Part shown: positions 25,908-34,737 of the stretch, one piece after another
How positions within the stretch are numbered: the stretch's first letter is position 1
Layout of the letters: each line of letters starts with the position of its first letter
Source: Sinomicrobium sp.
GTDB lineage: Bacteria; Bacteroidota; Bacteroidia; Flavobacteriales; Flavobacteriaceae
Length of the DNA: 64,000 nt
NCBI GenBank assembly: GCA_029266035.1
Contig: JAJUFH010000002.1
Coordinates: 159,358-223,357 of the forward strand
Reading direction: 5' to 3'
Made by a program: the position numbers and the translations under genes
Notes under the pieces: generated by a model
Seen by the model: only the letters and a program-made list of their open reading frames with translations
What the model was told of the DNA's origin: nothing
The model's database searches: none

Positions 25908-28019
25908 TTAATAAAAGAGCGCTCTGTTATCTTCAATTTCAGCAGTCTCTTGGAGGGCCGAAAGCACTCTACTGCTCACTGTATTTCTATTCGTCGTTTT
26001 CAGGGTATTAGCATAAGTAGCGTAATTCTCCTGGGCGGGAGCTTCGTTTTTTTTGGTTACGGTTACCATATAAGCTCCGTCTCTTCCCTCTATCACTCCT
26101 GAAGTTTCTCCTTCTCCAAGAGCAAAGGCTGTACCCACCACTTTGGGTTCACGGCCTGCGCCTGATATCGTAGGCGTTTTCATATTCAGTCCGGTAGCAG
26201 TAGCTACTGACACCTTGTTTGAGTTTGCAAAATCCTCGAGCGATGACGTATTGCTTTCCTCAGCTATCTTTTGTGCTTTCTTTTGTCTTCGAATTATAGG
26301 AGCTACTATGGCTGAAACATCCTTAGCTTCGGCTAGGCCAGCTTTGCGCTTATTGGTGAGTTGTGCTATAATATATCCTGTAGACACATCAAAACGCTTG
26401 ACATCCCCTACTCCGGTTTCACTGTTAAAAGCCCATTGTACCAACGACCGCTGTCTGCCCACTCCGGGAAGTTGTTCGTCCATACTCTTGAGATTATTCA
26501 CAGGACGCACTTGCAGCTCCATTCCTTTTGCCACCTCTGAGAAGTCGCCTTCTACAGCTTCCATTTCAAATTTTGTAGCCTCGGTAAACAGGTTGTTTAC
26601 AGTGTTTTGAGAGGGCTCTATCTCTCTTGCAATAGTAGCGATCTGCACTACATCTTGCTTATCTGTAACTTTGATCACGTGAAACCCGAAATCGGTTTCT
26701 ACCATTCCCACTTTTCCAACCGAATTGGCAAAGACAAAATCGTTGAATGGTTTTACCATCATCCCTTCAGTAAAGAACCCGAGATCTCCTCCCCTTGGAG
26801 CTGTAGGTCCATCTGAATTTTCTCTGGCGAGTTGTGCAAAATCAGCTCCGCTTTTTTGAGCTTCCGCCAATATTTCTTTTGCCTTAGCTTCTGCTTCTTC
26901 TCTAGTTCTGCTCACTTGCGGATTGGCTCTCATCGCTCCTTGATAGGCGATAAGTACATGACTGGCCTTTACACTACCTCCGGCTTTTTTCGCCAGCATT
27001 CTAGATAATTTGTAGTAACCTCCGTCCTTATACGGTCCGTATACTTCATTTATTCCGAGACCGAAAAGCGTATCCGCAAGAGAGGCTGGCAGAGCACTCT
27101 TGGCTACATAAGTTGTATCGAAAGGAATATCAGAATTTGCATTTACAAAATCAGCCACATTCTCTACTTCTGCAAAACCGGGAAGCGTATCGTTGGCATC
27201 TGTTGCACTGTTGTATTCAACTCTTTGGCTCAACAAGGCAGTAACGGCATCTTTTATCGCCTTTTCATCTTCTGCAGAGGGCTTTTCTTCAAAATAAACA
27301 TATCGCACATCGCGAGATGCCTCGTCTTTATACTCCTCCTTATGCTCGTTTATATACTTCTGTATTTCACTGCTAGTAACGCTTACCAAGCTATCTGGTA
27401 TCGTATTATAGGGCACCTTTACATACTTGATATCGACCTTGTCATTTTCAAGTTTATAGGCCAGTTCTCCCTCTTTCAATGTAGCTCCAACCCCTGCTCT
27501 TATGAGATTGAAATAAGTTTGTTCTCTAGCCGATTTGATAAGGGCATCTTCCTGTAATTTCCACTGCTCATAAGCCTGAGGGTTATTCAACCTGAGATCG
27601 GCTATAAACTCAATAAACTTATCCTCGTCAAAAAGACCGGCATCGTTCAAAAAGGTAGAATCCTGAGCAAAAGCCGGATTCGACTTCACTACGTTGATAA
27701 TCTGATCCTTTTCAATATTGATTCCCAAAGCCTCACACTGTTGATCGAGCAAAGCACCTTGTACTTTCATATCCCACACCTGGTTTACCACCTGTATCGT
27801 AGAAGCTCCTTCTCCGTATTGACGGGCAAAAAACTCTACATCATTTGCAAATTCGGCACGTGATAGTGCTTCTCCATTGACCTCTCCTATCGAAGATGTC
27901 ATATTATTCATCCCTCCTCCATTTCTAAAGAGATCTGAAATAACAAAAGAAAATAGAGCGAGACCGATAACCAGTATCAGGATCAGCGAACGCTTTCTTA
28001 TATTTTCAAGAACTGCCAT
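25908..28019 (-). CDS. ppiD: PpiD/SurA-type membrane-anchored peptidyl-prolyl isomerase
   Basis: A periplasmic folding helper for exported and outer-membrane proteins. The 703 residues start with one membrane anchor (about 11-31), followed by a SurA_N-like chaperone domain, a parvulin rotamase domain (about 345-460, with VKASHVLIAY, ARENSDGPTAPRGGDLGFF and TDFGFHVIKVTD) and a second, degenerate parvulin-like region. It is the last gene of the minus-strand envelope run, and a strong hairpin follows it. Confidence 0.92.
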   Translation of the reverse strand: MAVLENIRKRSLILILVIGLALFSFVISDLFRNGGGMNNMTSSIGEVNGEALSRAEFANDVEFFARQYGEGASTIQVVNQVWDMKVQGALLDQQCEALGINIEKDQIINVVKSNPAFAQDSTFLNDAGLFDEDKFIEFIADLRLNNPQAYEQWKLQEDALIKSAREQTYFNLIRAGVGATLKEGELAYKLENDKVDIKYVKVPYNTIPDSLVSVTSSEIQKYINEHKEEYKDEASRDVRYVYFEEKPSAEDEKAIKDAVTALLSQRVEYNSATDANDTLPGFAEVENVADFVNANSDIPFDTTYVAKSALPASLADTLFGLGINEVYGPYKDGGYYKLSRMLAKKAGGSVKASHVLIAYQGAMRANPQVSRTREEAEAKAKEILAEAQKSGADFAQLARENSDGPTAPRGGDLGFFTEGMMVKPFNDFVFANSVGKVGMVETDFGFHVIKVTDKQDVVQIATIAREIEPSQNTVNNLFTEATKFEMEAVEGDFSEVAKGMELQVRPVNNLKSMDEQLPGVGRQRSLVQWAFNSETGVGDVKRFDVSTGYIIAQLTNKRKAGLAEAKDVSAIVAPIIRRQKKAQKIAEESNTSSLEDFANSNKVSVATATGLNMKTPTISGAGREPKVVGTAFALGEGETSGVIEGRDGAYMVTVTKKNEAPAQENYATYANTLKTTNRNTVSSRVLSALQETAEIEDNRALFY

Positions 28020-28130
28020 TTGTCGTTAAAGTTATAAAATTGAGTTTGCGAAAATACCATTTTTTTACAATAATTAAAACCGTATTCTCTTTTTATAAAA
28101 CTAATGTGCTAAGTCAACTTCAAATTACCG

Positions 28131-29408
28131 TCACTCATTGTCGTCCAACACGTATAAATGTACCAGATCTATTTTAGTACTACTCACTTCAAGTATGGTA
28201 AATCTGTACTGCTGAACGATTACTTCATCTCCTTTTTCCGGTATTTCCCCAATATGATTCACGATAAGTCCTCCTAGCGTTTCATAATTCTCACTTTCGG
28301 GTAAATCGAGTTTGTATTCTTCATTGAGGTAGTCGACATCGAAGCGGGCGGAGAACTTGTACTCTCTTTCTCCGAGTTGTTCTTCGAGCAGATCGGTAGA
28401 ATCGTGTTCGTCTTCAATCTCTCCAAACAGCTCTTCTACAATATCCTCTACGGTAAGTATCCCTGAAGTCCCTCCGTATTCGTCAAGGACAACAGCTATA
28501 CTCTTTCTCTTTTTGGTGAGTATACCGAGAATATCATTAATAAGCATAGTTTCGGGCACATATTCTACAGGTAGCATAATTCCTTTGATACTTCTCGGTT
28601 TTTTAAAGAGTTCAAAAGAGTGAACATAACCAATGATATTATCTACAGTACCTTTGTATATCAACAGTTTTGAATACCCTGTTTCCGTAAATATACCAAT
28701 GAGGTTTTTCGGAACTTCGTGAAGCTCGGCCCCTACAATTTCGGTACGGGGCACCATTACTTCTCTCGCTTTTACTTCCGAGAATTCCAAGGCATTCTGA
28801 AATATCTGTATCTCAGAATCCACTTCGTCTTCGTCTTCTACCGCTTCCATCTGCTCTGAAATATAATCTCCCAGTTCTACCTTACTAATACTCAGATTTA
28901 CTTCATCACCTCCAGATTTAAACACCACTCTAAGCACTAAGTCTGAAATTCGAATCACCAATTCTGAGATAAACGAAAAGATCAGATAAAACCCGTAAGC
29001 TGGCAAGGCAAATACTTTGAGCATCCTATTTGCAAAAACCTGAAAAAGCACTTTGGGCAGGAATTCACCTGTAATCAGAATAACAAGAGTAGATAGTAGG
29101 GTTTGAACAAAGATAATACGCAAGGGTAATTCTTCCACCTTTGCATAATCGGGATACAAATAGCCCACGATGAGCTCTCCCATGTAAAACCCGTATATCA
29201 CCAGCACTATATTGTTACCTACCAACATGGTAGCAATAAATTTAGACGGTTTTGCTGTGAGACGGGTGAGGATGCCGGCAAACCAACTCGCCTGTTTTTT
29301 TTCGATTTCTATATGAATCTTATTGGAAGAAACATAAGCTATTTCCATTCCCGAAAAGAAAGCCGAAAGCAGCAAACACATTATGATAATAACGACGGAA
29401 TAATCCAT
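28131..29408 (-). CDS. CNNM/CBS transporter-like protein (hemolysin C family)
   Basis: The 425-residue product has the CNNM (DUF21) membrane domain (about 1-185, four hydrophobic segments), two CBS domains (about 205-330, with REVMVPRTEIV) and a C-terminal CorC_HlyC domain. Such proteins are linked to Mg/Co efflux or ion homeostasis; despite the family name they are not shown to lyse cells. Flavobacteriia also have the related gliding protein GldE, but the setting here (between lptC and ppiD) points to the second paralogue. Confidence 0.9.
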   Translation of the reverse strand: MDYSVVIIIMCLLLSAFFSGMEIAYVSSNKIHIEIEKKQASWFAGILTRLTAKPSKFIATMLVGNNIVLVIYGFYMGELIVGYLYPDYAKVEELPLRIIFVQTLLSTLVILITGEFLPKVLFQVFANRMLKVFALPAYGFYLIFSFISELVIRISDLVLRVVFKSGGDEVNLSISKVELGDYISEQMEAVEDEDEVDSEIQIFQNALEFSEVKAREVMVPRTEIVGAELHEVPKNLIGIFTETGYSKLLIYKGTVDNIIGYVHSFELFKKPRSIKGIMLPVEYVPETMLINDILGILTKKRKSIAVVLDEYGGTSGILTVEDIVEELFGEIEDEHDSTDLLEEQLGEREYKFSARFDVDYLNEEYKLDLPESENYETLGGLIVNHIGEIPEKGDEVIVQQYRFTILEVSSTKIDLVHLYVLDDNE

Positions 29409-29438
29409 ACAGTCTGGTATTCTCGTGTAAGCGAGTAA

Positions 29439-29636
29439 TTAATTTTGGTCCCGACGGCGGCGATCAAACTTTTTGCGATAATACCTTCTCAAAAAGAACA
29501 TCCCGACCGAAACTACAGCAAAAAAAAGCAACATATATGCCCGGTTTCTGTTGACCTCCCAGCTTCTTATAGCTTCGACCACTGCGATAACCGCTACTGC
29601 GGGGTATAAAATCTCTGTAAATCTAAGGTATTTCAT
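29439..29636 (-). CDS. Small membrane protein
   Basis: A 65-residue product with two hydrophobic helices (about 10-25 and 33-49) and a very basic C-terminus (RRYYRKKFDRRRRDQN). It sits between lptC and the CNNM gene on the same strand, 30 bases from the latter. No functional motif is seen. Position suggests co-expression with LPS export. Confidence 0.75.
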   Translation of the reverse strand: MKYLRFTEILYPAVAVIAVVEAIRSWEVNRNRAYMLLFFAVVSVGMFFLRRYYRKKFDRRRRDQN

Positions 29637-29715
29637 AATTCACACTCAAAATTTGCCTCTTGATATCGCCTTATAAAAATGCACAGCGACACAAATATAC
29701 ACAAAGTAGTTGTTA

Positions 29716-30339
29716 TCACTGCTGTAGACTGTCTGTTTTCTGAGGCGCTTCGGTCTGGTTTTCCTCTTCTATATCCATATCGCGATAGCCGTCTACATGG
29801 TATGCTTTGATATAGCGTTGTCCTTCTTCAAAATCCTGACTAAATTCGATTCCGGTACCGTTCATCAGCGTGCCGTCTTCCGGATTGGTATAAGTGAATT
29901 TTTCACTGGTAAACACCCATCTATTCAACTGATCCCAGTACAATTGAGGTGTTTCCAGTTTTTTCCCGTCGTAGGTATACACCACCACATTGCCTTGTAG
30001 ATCGGCCATTTTAGTGGATTGATAAATAATACCGTAATCGGCAATTACGGTACTTTTGTTTTTATCGGCATCAAAAAATTCCACTTTCAAGCCTTCGGGA
30101 AATTCTTGAAAGGGAAACTCTTGATTGGAATAATCTTCGCTTATCGGACTGGTAAGCCTTACCTTAATTTTGGCCGAATCGGTATATATCAGGCTATAAT
30201 TTTCAGCTATTCCGACTGGAAAACGCTGGCGTACATTCAGCTTACGCACATCTTCTAAGTTGGAACTACATGAAAAAAACATTGCCACAACAATCGTTGT
30301 GACAATGCTTTTAAAAATATTCTTATGCCTGTTACGCAT
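29716..30339 (-). CDS. lptC: LPS export protein LptC
   Basis: LptC is the membrane-anchored periplasmic bridge component that receives LPS from LptB2FG. The 207-residue protein has a lipoprotein-like signal (FFSCSSN, Cys about 24) and the LptC beta-jellyroll: LRFP-type FPVGIAENYSLIYTDSAKIKVRLTSP-like start, then VIADYGIIY, MADLQGNVVVY and WVFTSEKFTY. The C-terminal tail is acidic. It is located five bases after the TPR gene in the coaX run. Confidence 0.9.
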   Translation of the reverse strand: MRNRHKNIFKSIVTTIVVAMFFSCSSNLEDVRKLNVRQRFPVGIAENYSLIYTDSAKIKVRLTSPISEDYSNQEFPFQEFPEGLKVEFFDADKNKSTVIADYGIIYQSTKMADLQGNVVVYTYDGKKLETPQLYWDQLNRWVFTSEKFTYTNPEDGTLMNGTGIEFSQDFEEGQRYIKAYHVDGYRDMDIEEENQTEAPQKTDSLQQ

Positions 30340-30344
30340 CCTTA

Positions 30345-31721
30345 TTAAATATTCGGCACCTTAACGCTTCCTCCTATCCAACAGTTAAACTGAATGGTTT
30401 CACCTGCCCTTCCGCTGCTGAATATATCTTGCTTGCTGGGGGCTCTTCCTTCATAGCTAGCTGCAGTTTGAGCTGCATGGGCTTTTACAGAAGGATCTAC
30501 CTGCCCGGCTTTACGCGCCATTTCGGCAGCTTTCCAATACACCGCTCTCTTTTCAAAAGGAGTAGCTCCACATTCGTTTGCACTTCCGGCATACAAACTT
30601 GCAATCTGCAGATATGCCTTACCGTTTGACGGCTGCACATCGAGTACCTGTTTAAAATACTTGTAAGCAGTAGTTTTCTTTCCGCTATTTTTGTACTTAA
30701 CCCCTATCTTAAACAAGGTGTTAGCTTTTGCATAGCTATCTGTTTCGAGGCTTACCGACTCGTTGTAGTATTTCATGGCCTCTGCAGTATTTCCTTTCTT
30801 GTCGTTCAGCACTCCGAGGTAGTAAGCTGACCTCGACGATGGCTCTACTTGGTGCAGTGCCTCTACAAGTTTTATAAACATAGGATCGTCTGAACACTCT
30901 TTGCCATCCATACGAGCAGCTGAGCGTCTCAACCATTGGGCATCGCCCTTTTTAGCCTCAAAATTTTTCTCCAATAGTGGAATTAGGTTTTCACAGTCCG
31001 CCAAATCACCGAGTTTGCTATCTATACTATTGCTTATCGTACCATAAGACGCTGTATTGATTTTGGCATTATTAAATAGCTGTTTGCTTTTGGTATCGAG
31101 AGCTTCACCTGCCTCTTCCTTAGCCACGTATTGGTCTAATACTTTAGAAAGCGAAGCCAGCTCTTCGTCTATTCGTTCGTTCACCCCATCGTAGGTATCA
31201 AAGACCTGCTGAAGGTCTTTATTCCCAGCATTGTACTCATCTACCATTAACGAAAAATAGAGATAAAGTGCCTTAGGACTACTAAAGTTAGCTCTGTCAT
31301 TTTGAAAAGCGTCGTCTAAAACTGCAAAAATCTCAGAAGGCGTTGCAGTCTTCTGGTCGTACATCAACAATGCCTTTTTAGCTAGCACATCAGCCTTGCT
31401 ATAACGAGTAGGAAAATATTCCAATTCCTTATCGTATACCGACATCAAGGTGTTTATCAATTCTTGTTGTTCTGTCCCTTCCGACTTTTCTATCCTGTCT
31501 TTAAGGATGCGCTCCCCATACACATAAGTGGCAGGGTGAAGATCCGGACAATTGTCGAACACCATTTTCCAGGGTTCATAAGCTGCCTCGTAGTTCTTTA
31601 CCTTAGCGTGTTCTCCAAACACGGAAAGGTTGGTCATACACTCTGGGTTTTGGGCCTGTGAAAATGCGGCGCTTGAGATCCCTATCAAGCCCGCCAAAAA
31701 CAATAATCCTTCCTTTTTCAT
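30345..31721 (-). CDS. Exported tetratricopeptide-repeat protein
   Basis: The 458 residues begin with a Sec signal peptide (about 5-24) and consist mostly of helical repeats. TPR-like pairs are clearest at about 290-400 (AYYLGVLNDKKGNTAEAMKY, GKAYLQIASLYAGS). TPR proteins are protein-interaction scaffolds. The position between an outer-membrane protein and lptC suggests a part in envelope assembly, but no specific function can be given. Confidence 0.85.
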   Translation of the reverse strand: MKKEGLLFLAGLIGISSAAFSQAQNPECMTNLSVFGEHAKVKNYEAAYEPWKMVFDNCPDLHPATYVYGERILKDRIEKSEGTEQQELINTLMSVYDKELEYFPTRYSKADVLAKKALLMYDQKTATPSEIFAVLDDAFQNDRANFSSPKALYLYFSLMVDEYNAGNKDLQQVFDTYDGVNERIDEELASLSKVLDQYVAKEEAGEALDTKSKQLFNNAKINTASYGTISNSIDSKLGDLADCENLIPLLEKNFEAKKGDAQWLRRSAARMDGKECSDDPMFIKLVEALHQVEPSSRSAYYLGVLNDKKGNTAEAMKYYNESVSLETDSYAKANTLFKIGVKYKNSGKKTTAYKYFKQVLDVQPSNGKAYLQIASLYAGSANECGATPFEKRAVYWKAAEMARKAGQVDPSVKAHAAQTAASYEGRAPSKQDIFSSGRAGETIQFNCWIGGSVKVPNI

Positions 31722-31751
31722 CTTTACTGTTTTAATCTTAAATTTTTACGG

Positions 31752-33050
31752 TTAATCATACTTTCTTTTTACAAACCATTTATCGTTCAAAGACAAGCTC
31801 ACACTTACCTTTACATATTCTTCCTGAATACGGTCGTTTGTTACAGTACCGCGTTTACCCAATTCGAAACCTATATTGACATTCGAAAACATCCCTGCAT
31901 AAGGCAGAGAATTGGTGGTTGGCACTGCAGCTCCCATCGGCAATCCAAAACCAAAAGATATGCCAAAGTCGTTTACGGGAGTATCTTTTACCATAAGTCC
32001 GGTTTCCTCATAGCGCAAACCAACCCTATAAACAATTCTCTTCCAGTAACTTGTAAAAGAATTGTATTCAGGAATAAAAAAACCTCCCACAGAAAAACGG
32101 CTAGCATCTTCATATCCCACTCCTTCTACCGTTATAAACGGATTGCTAAATACACTGGTGCTTTTGAGTTCGTATTCTGCTCCTGCAAACCATTTCCTAT
32201 CCTTACCTACACCAATACCTACCGAAACACTCTGAGGCATCTTCAGATCTATTTTTTTAAGACCTAAGGCTTCAAGATCTATTTCACGCGACTCACCCGC
32301 TATAAGTTGCCCTTGAGAATTTCTGGAAATCGAAGATAGCACTCTGGTATTTTCACTGGAGAGTATACTCTCTGGCGAGTACGTCAGTGCCCCTCGAAGG
32401 GTTAGATTATTCTTCAGTATCTGTTTGTAGTTAAGGGCCAGTTTAACATTCAAGCCAGACAATCTCGAGGTATTGTCTTCATAAGTGGGGCGCTCTACAT
32501 TTTGCATCGTCCTGTGGAATTGGGTTTTCAACTGTCCGAAGTCGTAATTTACAGTAGCTCCTATACTCAAATTGCCGACGATCTTGTAGCCTGCAGAAAA
32601 GAATACCCTATTAGCTCCCCCTTCTCCTGTAAATTCATCGATCACTGTTTCGTCAGAACGCATCAAATTATACCCTACAGACGTGTATGGCATAAGTCCG
32701 AAACCCACTCCCAACTTCCCTCTGACAACGGGAAATCCAAGTGCGAGATAATCGAGATAAACATTGGAAGAACTCTCCTTTTGAGTGCGATTTTTTAAGT
32801 TTAGTCCTGTATAAGATCCCCCTCCTATATACGTAGTGAGGTGAAGATCACCATAAGCGGCCGGGTTGTTCAGATTGAGATGTATACTGTCTGAATAAAC
32901 AGTAAGCCCACCCATAGAACGGTTTTCGGTAGTACCTTTAAACCTTTGATCTCCTATACCGTAAAAAGAATAGGGAGAGGTAGACCCTCGCTGTGCATAA
33001 ATACTGCCCGAAATACAGACAAACAAAACAATAAATATCTTTCTAATCAT
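31752..33050 (-). CDS. Outer-membrane beta-barrel protein, unknown function
   Basis: This 432-residue protein has a Sec signal peptide (about 3-19), then alternating hydrophobic/polar strands typical of a barrel (TSPYSFYGIGDQRFKG, LGFPVVRGKLGVGFGLMPY, VGLRYEETGL). A C-terminal basic/aromatic end (WFVKRKYD) follows. The FadL/OmpP1-like look and the place in the coaX-lptC run are typical of Flavobacteriia. The substrate is not known. It overlaps coaX by four bases. Confidence 0.82.
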   Translation of the reverse strand: MIRKIFIVLFVCISGSIYAQRGSTSPYSFYGIGDQRFKGTTENRSMGGLTVYSDSIHLNLNNPAAYGDLHLTTYIGGGSYTGLNLKNRTQKESSSNVYLDYLALGFPVVRGKLGVGFGLMPYTSVGYNLMRSDETVIDEFTGEGGANRVFFSAGYKIVGNLSIGATVNYDFGQLKTQFHRTMQNVERPTYEDNTSRLSGLNVKLALNYKQILKNNLTLRGALTYSPESILSSENTRVLSSISRNSQGQLIAGESREIDLEALGLKKIDLKMPQSVSVGIGVGKDRKWFAGAEYELKSTSVFSNPFITVEGVGYEDASRFSVGGFFIPEYNSFTSYWKRIVYRVGLRYEETGLMVKDTPVNDFGISFGFGLPMGAAVPTTNSLPYAGMFSNVNIGFELGKRGTVTNDRIQEEYVKVSVSLSLNDKWFVKRKYD

Positions 33051-33778
33051 GGGTTCTTATTGAGTTCCAAAATATAATTCAACCCTTCCAGGAGGAAATT
33101 CGGATTGGCAAATATGCTACTTTTTAATTGTTCTGACAAAAAATCGAGGTCACCACCCGTTAAAATAACTGTTAAATTCTGAAATCTCTCCCTGTATTGC
33201 CCAATCACCCCATCTATTTCATTTACAAGACCATTGAGCACTCCCGATGTCATAGCGCTCGAAGTAGAATCTCCAATAAAATCGTCTATCTCTACAATAT
33301 CGAGCAGAGGCAGTCGGGCCGTAAAGGCGTGTAAGGCGTGATATCGCATCCGTATTCCCGGCGAAATGGCACCGCCTAAATACCGATTTTGTGCATCGAG
33401 AAAATCGTAGGTAATACAGGTTCCCGAATCGATGACAAGTACATTTTGACCCGGGTATGCCCTACTGGCTGCGGCAACAAGAGCCAATCTATCGGCTCCA
33501 AGTGTTTTTGGAGTGGCATACAGGTTTTCAAAAGGGAGCGTAAAATGACTGTCCAAAACGTGAATCTTCACCTTTGTATCGAGTGTGCGCAAAGAGTCTT
33601 CATCCAGATCCGACACCGATGCGACCATCATATCGGTAATCTCGGGGTAGAGATTTAAGAGATTTGAAATTTTTTCAAGAAAATGCTCATTTTCAAATCT
33701 CTCATACATCACCACAGTATCCGCCCGAAAGACAGCGACTTTCACAAAAGTATTTCCCGCATCTACAGCTATAGTCAT
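33047..33778 (-). CDS. coaX: Type III pantothenate kinase
   Basis: CoaX phosphorylates pantothenate in the first step of coenzyme A synthesis. The ASKHA-fold motifs are visible: AVDAGNTFVKVAVF at the N-terminus (Asp near residue 5), TPKTLGADRLALV, VIDSGTCITYDF and GGAISPGI. I use the ATG at 33778; the open frame reaches a TTG at 33790, but MTIAVDAGNT is the usual family start. It is the first gene of the run ending in ppiD. Confidence 0.94.
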   Translation of the reverse strand: MTIAVDAGNTFVKVAVFRADTVVMYERFENEHFLEKISNLLNLYPEITDMMVASVSDLDEDSLRTLDTKVKIHVLDSHFTLPFENLYATPKTLGADRLALVAAASRAYPGQNVLVIDSGTCITYDFLDAQNRYLGGAISPGIRMRYHALHAFTARLPLLDIVEIDDFIGDSTSSAMTSGVLNGLVNEIDGVIGQYRERFQNLTVILTGGDLDFLSEQLKSSIFANPNFLLEGLNYILELNKNP

Positions 33779-33828
33779 ATCAAAATACAAAGGCGTAAAG
33801 TTACAAAAGACTTTTTTTTGAGTTTTGT

Positions 33829-33859
33829 TTTGGAAAAATTAATTTTGCTCCTATATTTG
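33829..33859 (+). promoter_or_regulatory. Promoter of tRNA-Phe
   Basis: TTTG at 33829-33832 and TATATTTG at 33852-33859 are separated by 19 bases, a near-perfect Bacteroidota -33/-7 promoter. The tRNA begins 20 bases after the -7. Confidence 0.8.
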
Positions 33860-33878
33860 CACCCGCAATAAAGCAACT

Positions 33879-33954
33879 GGTGCCTTAGCTCAGTTGGTAG
33901 AGCAAAGGACTGAAAATCCTTGTGTCCCTGGTTCGATTCCTGGAGGCACCACCA
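33879..33954 (+). tRNA. tRNA-Phe (anticodon GAA), CCA encoded
   Basis: A full cloverleaf is formed: acceptor GGTGCCT/AGGCACC, D-arm GCTC/GAGC, anticodon arm AAGGA/TCCTT with loop CTGAAAA (anticodon GAA), variable GTGTC and T-arm CCTGG/CCTGG with TTCGATT. The discriminator is A, followed by an encoded CCA. Confidence 0.97.
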
Positions 33955-33955
33955 C

Positions 33956-33999
33956 AAAAATCCGCAACTAATTCTGTATGAATAGGTTGTGGATTTTTT
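33956..33999 (+). terminator. Terminator of tRNA-Phe
   Basis: AAAAATCCGCAAC pairs with GTTGTGGATTTTT (one G-U wobble) around a 17-base loop just after the CCA end, and the 3' arm ends in a run of six T residues. Confidence 0.8.
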
Positions 34000-34036
34000 G
34001 TTTCTACACATTCTGGATTATGCCCAATTGTTGTGT

Positions 34037-34251
34037 TTATGCAAAAATTTCCACCATGCGCAATTTAATCACGTCGACCAATGTGGGTTTTTTAATCGGG
34101 TAATGACGTTCTTCATAATCAGCTACAAGATCGGACAATAGATTGAGCTCTACATAGGCTTTTGCTTCTTGGTTTTGATATTATCGGAGATTTGTAAAAG
34201 CTCTTCTACACGTTCAAGAATGATCTTGTATTCTTTTTCTGTACGAATCAT
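34037..34251 (-). pseudogene. Frameshifted and truncated HigA-like antitoxin
   Basis: Immediately (two bases) after the HigB-type toxin gene, the minus strand starts MIRTEKEYKIILERVEELLQ but hits TAG at 34150 after 33 residues. A one-base shift in the A-run at 34173-34176 restores a frame reading NQEAKAYVELNLLSDLVADY, then PTLVDVIKLRMVEI, ending at TAA 34037. The two pieces together match the N-terminal half of HigA antitoxins encoded with PF09907 toxins. The C-terminal helix-turn-helix normally found after the KLRM motif is missing. So the antitoxin has both a frameshift and a lost DNA-binding domain. Confidence 0.75.
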
Positions 34252-34253
34252 AG

Positions 34254-34550
34254 CTAAATGTTTTTAATGTCTTTAATCTTGTCGTATTCCGAGTGAGTAC
34301 CTATAAACCGTATGTAAACTTTTTGAGCGTTGAATGAAATAATGGCGACCAATCCGTAATTATTCCCCTTAATATTAAAAACAAAACGGTGATTCCCCAC
34401 ATAATCAACGCTATTAAAATCCAGCTTCAATTCGTTGATATTACTCCAATTCTTTGCTGTTACAGCGTGATACCAAAAGTTTAAAGGGATTTCGCTATCT
34501 CCATGTATTTCCACAAACTCCTTTATCCTTTTACAGGTAATTATACGCAT
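34254..34550 (-). CDS. higB: HigB-type mRNA interferase toxin
   Basis: A RelE-superfamily toxin (HigB_toxin, PF09907) that in active systems cleaves mRNA on the ribosome. The 98 residues show the family features MRIIT at the start, FWYHAVTAKNW, FVFNIKGNNYGLVAII and YIRFIGTHSEYDKI at the C-terminal end. In this subfamily the toxin gene precedes the antitoxin, as here. The adjacent antitoxin is broken (34037-34251), so this toxin is either inactive, poorly expressed or neutralised elsewhere. No obvious mutation is seen in the toxin itself. Confidence 0.85.
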   Translation of the reverse strand: MRIITCKRIKEFVEIHGDSEIPLNFWYHAVTAKNWSNINELKLDFNSVDYVGNHRFVFNIKGNNYGLVAIISFNAQKVYIRFIGTHSEYDKIKDIKNI

Positions 34551-34662
34551 TGTTTAAAGCCCAATTATTCCATCACAAAGCTTACACAATAGTTGTGAAA
34601 TTCGAAATATAGTTTTGATTAATGTAATTTATTATCAAAAGGAACTCCTCATTTCAGCAAAA

Positions 34663-34699
34663 AGCCACGGCACATACTTAAATAGCATATGCCGTGGCT
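34663..34699 (-). terminator. Terminator of uptake locus A
   Basis: A 10-bp stem (AGCCACGGCA / TGCCGTGGCT) with a 17-base loop lies 39 bases beyond the stop of the second TlpA-like gene. On the minus strand the stem is followed by TTTTGC, as expected for an intrinsic terminator. Confidence 0.8.
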
Positions 34700-34737
34700 C
34701 AATAAAAAACCCTATTGTGAAAAAACAATTATAAGTC

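Noticed and set aside
26143..26610. Plus-strand open frame of about 155 codons
   Set aside because: Antisense to ppiD, with low-complexity Ser/Thr/Pro content typical of shadow frames.
33956..33999. tRNA-downstream repeat as a possible attachment site
   Set aside because: The inverted repeat is a normal terminator (T-run on its 3' arm), and no direct repeat of the tRNA end was noticed nearby.
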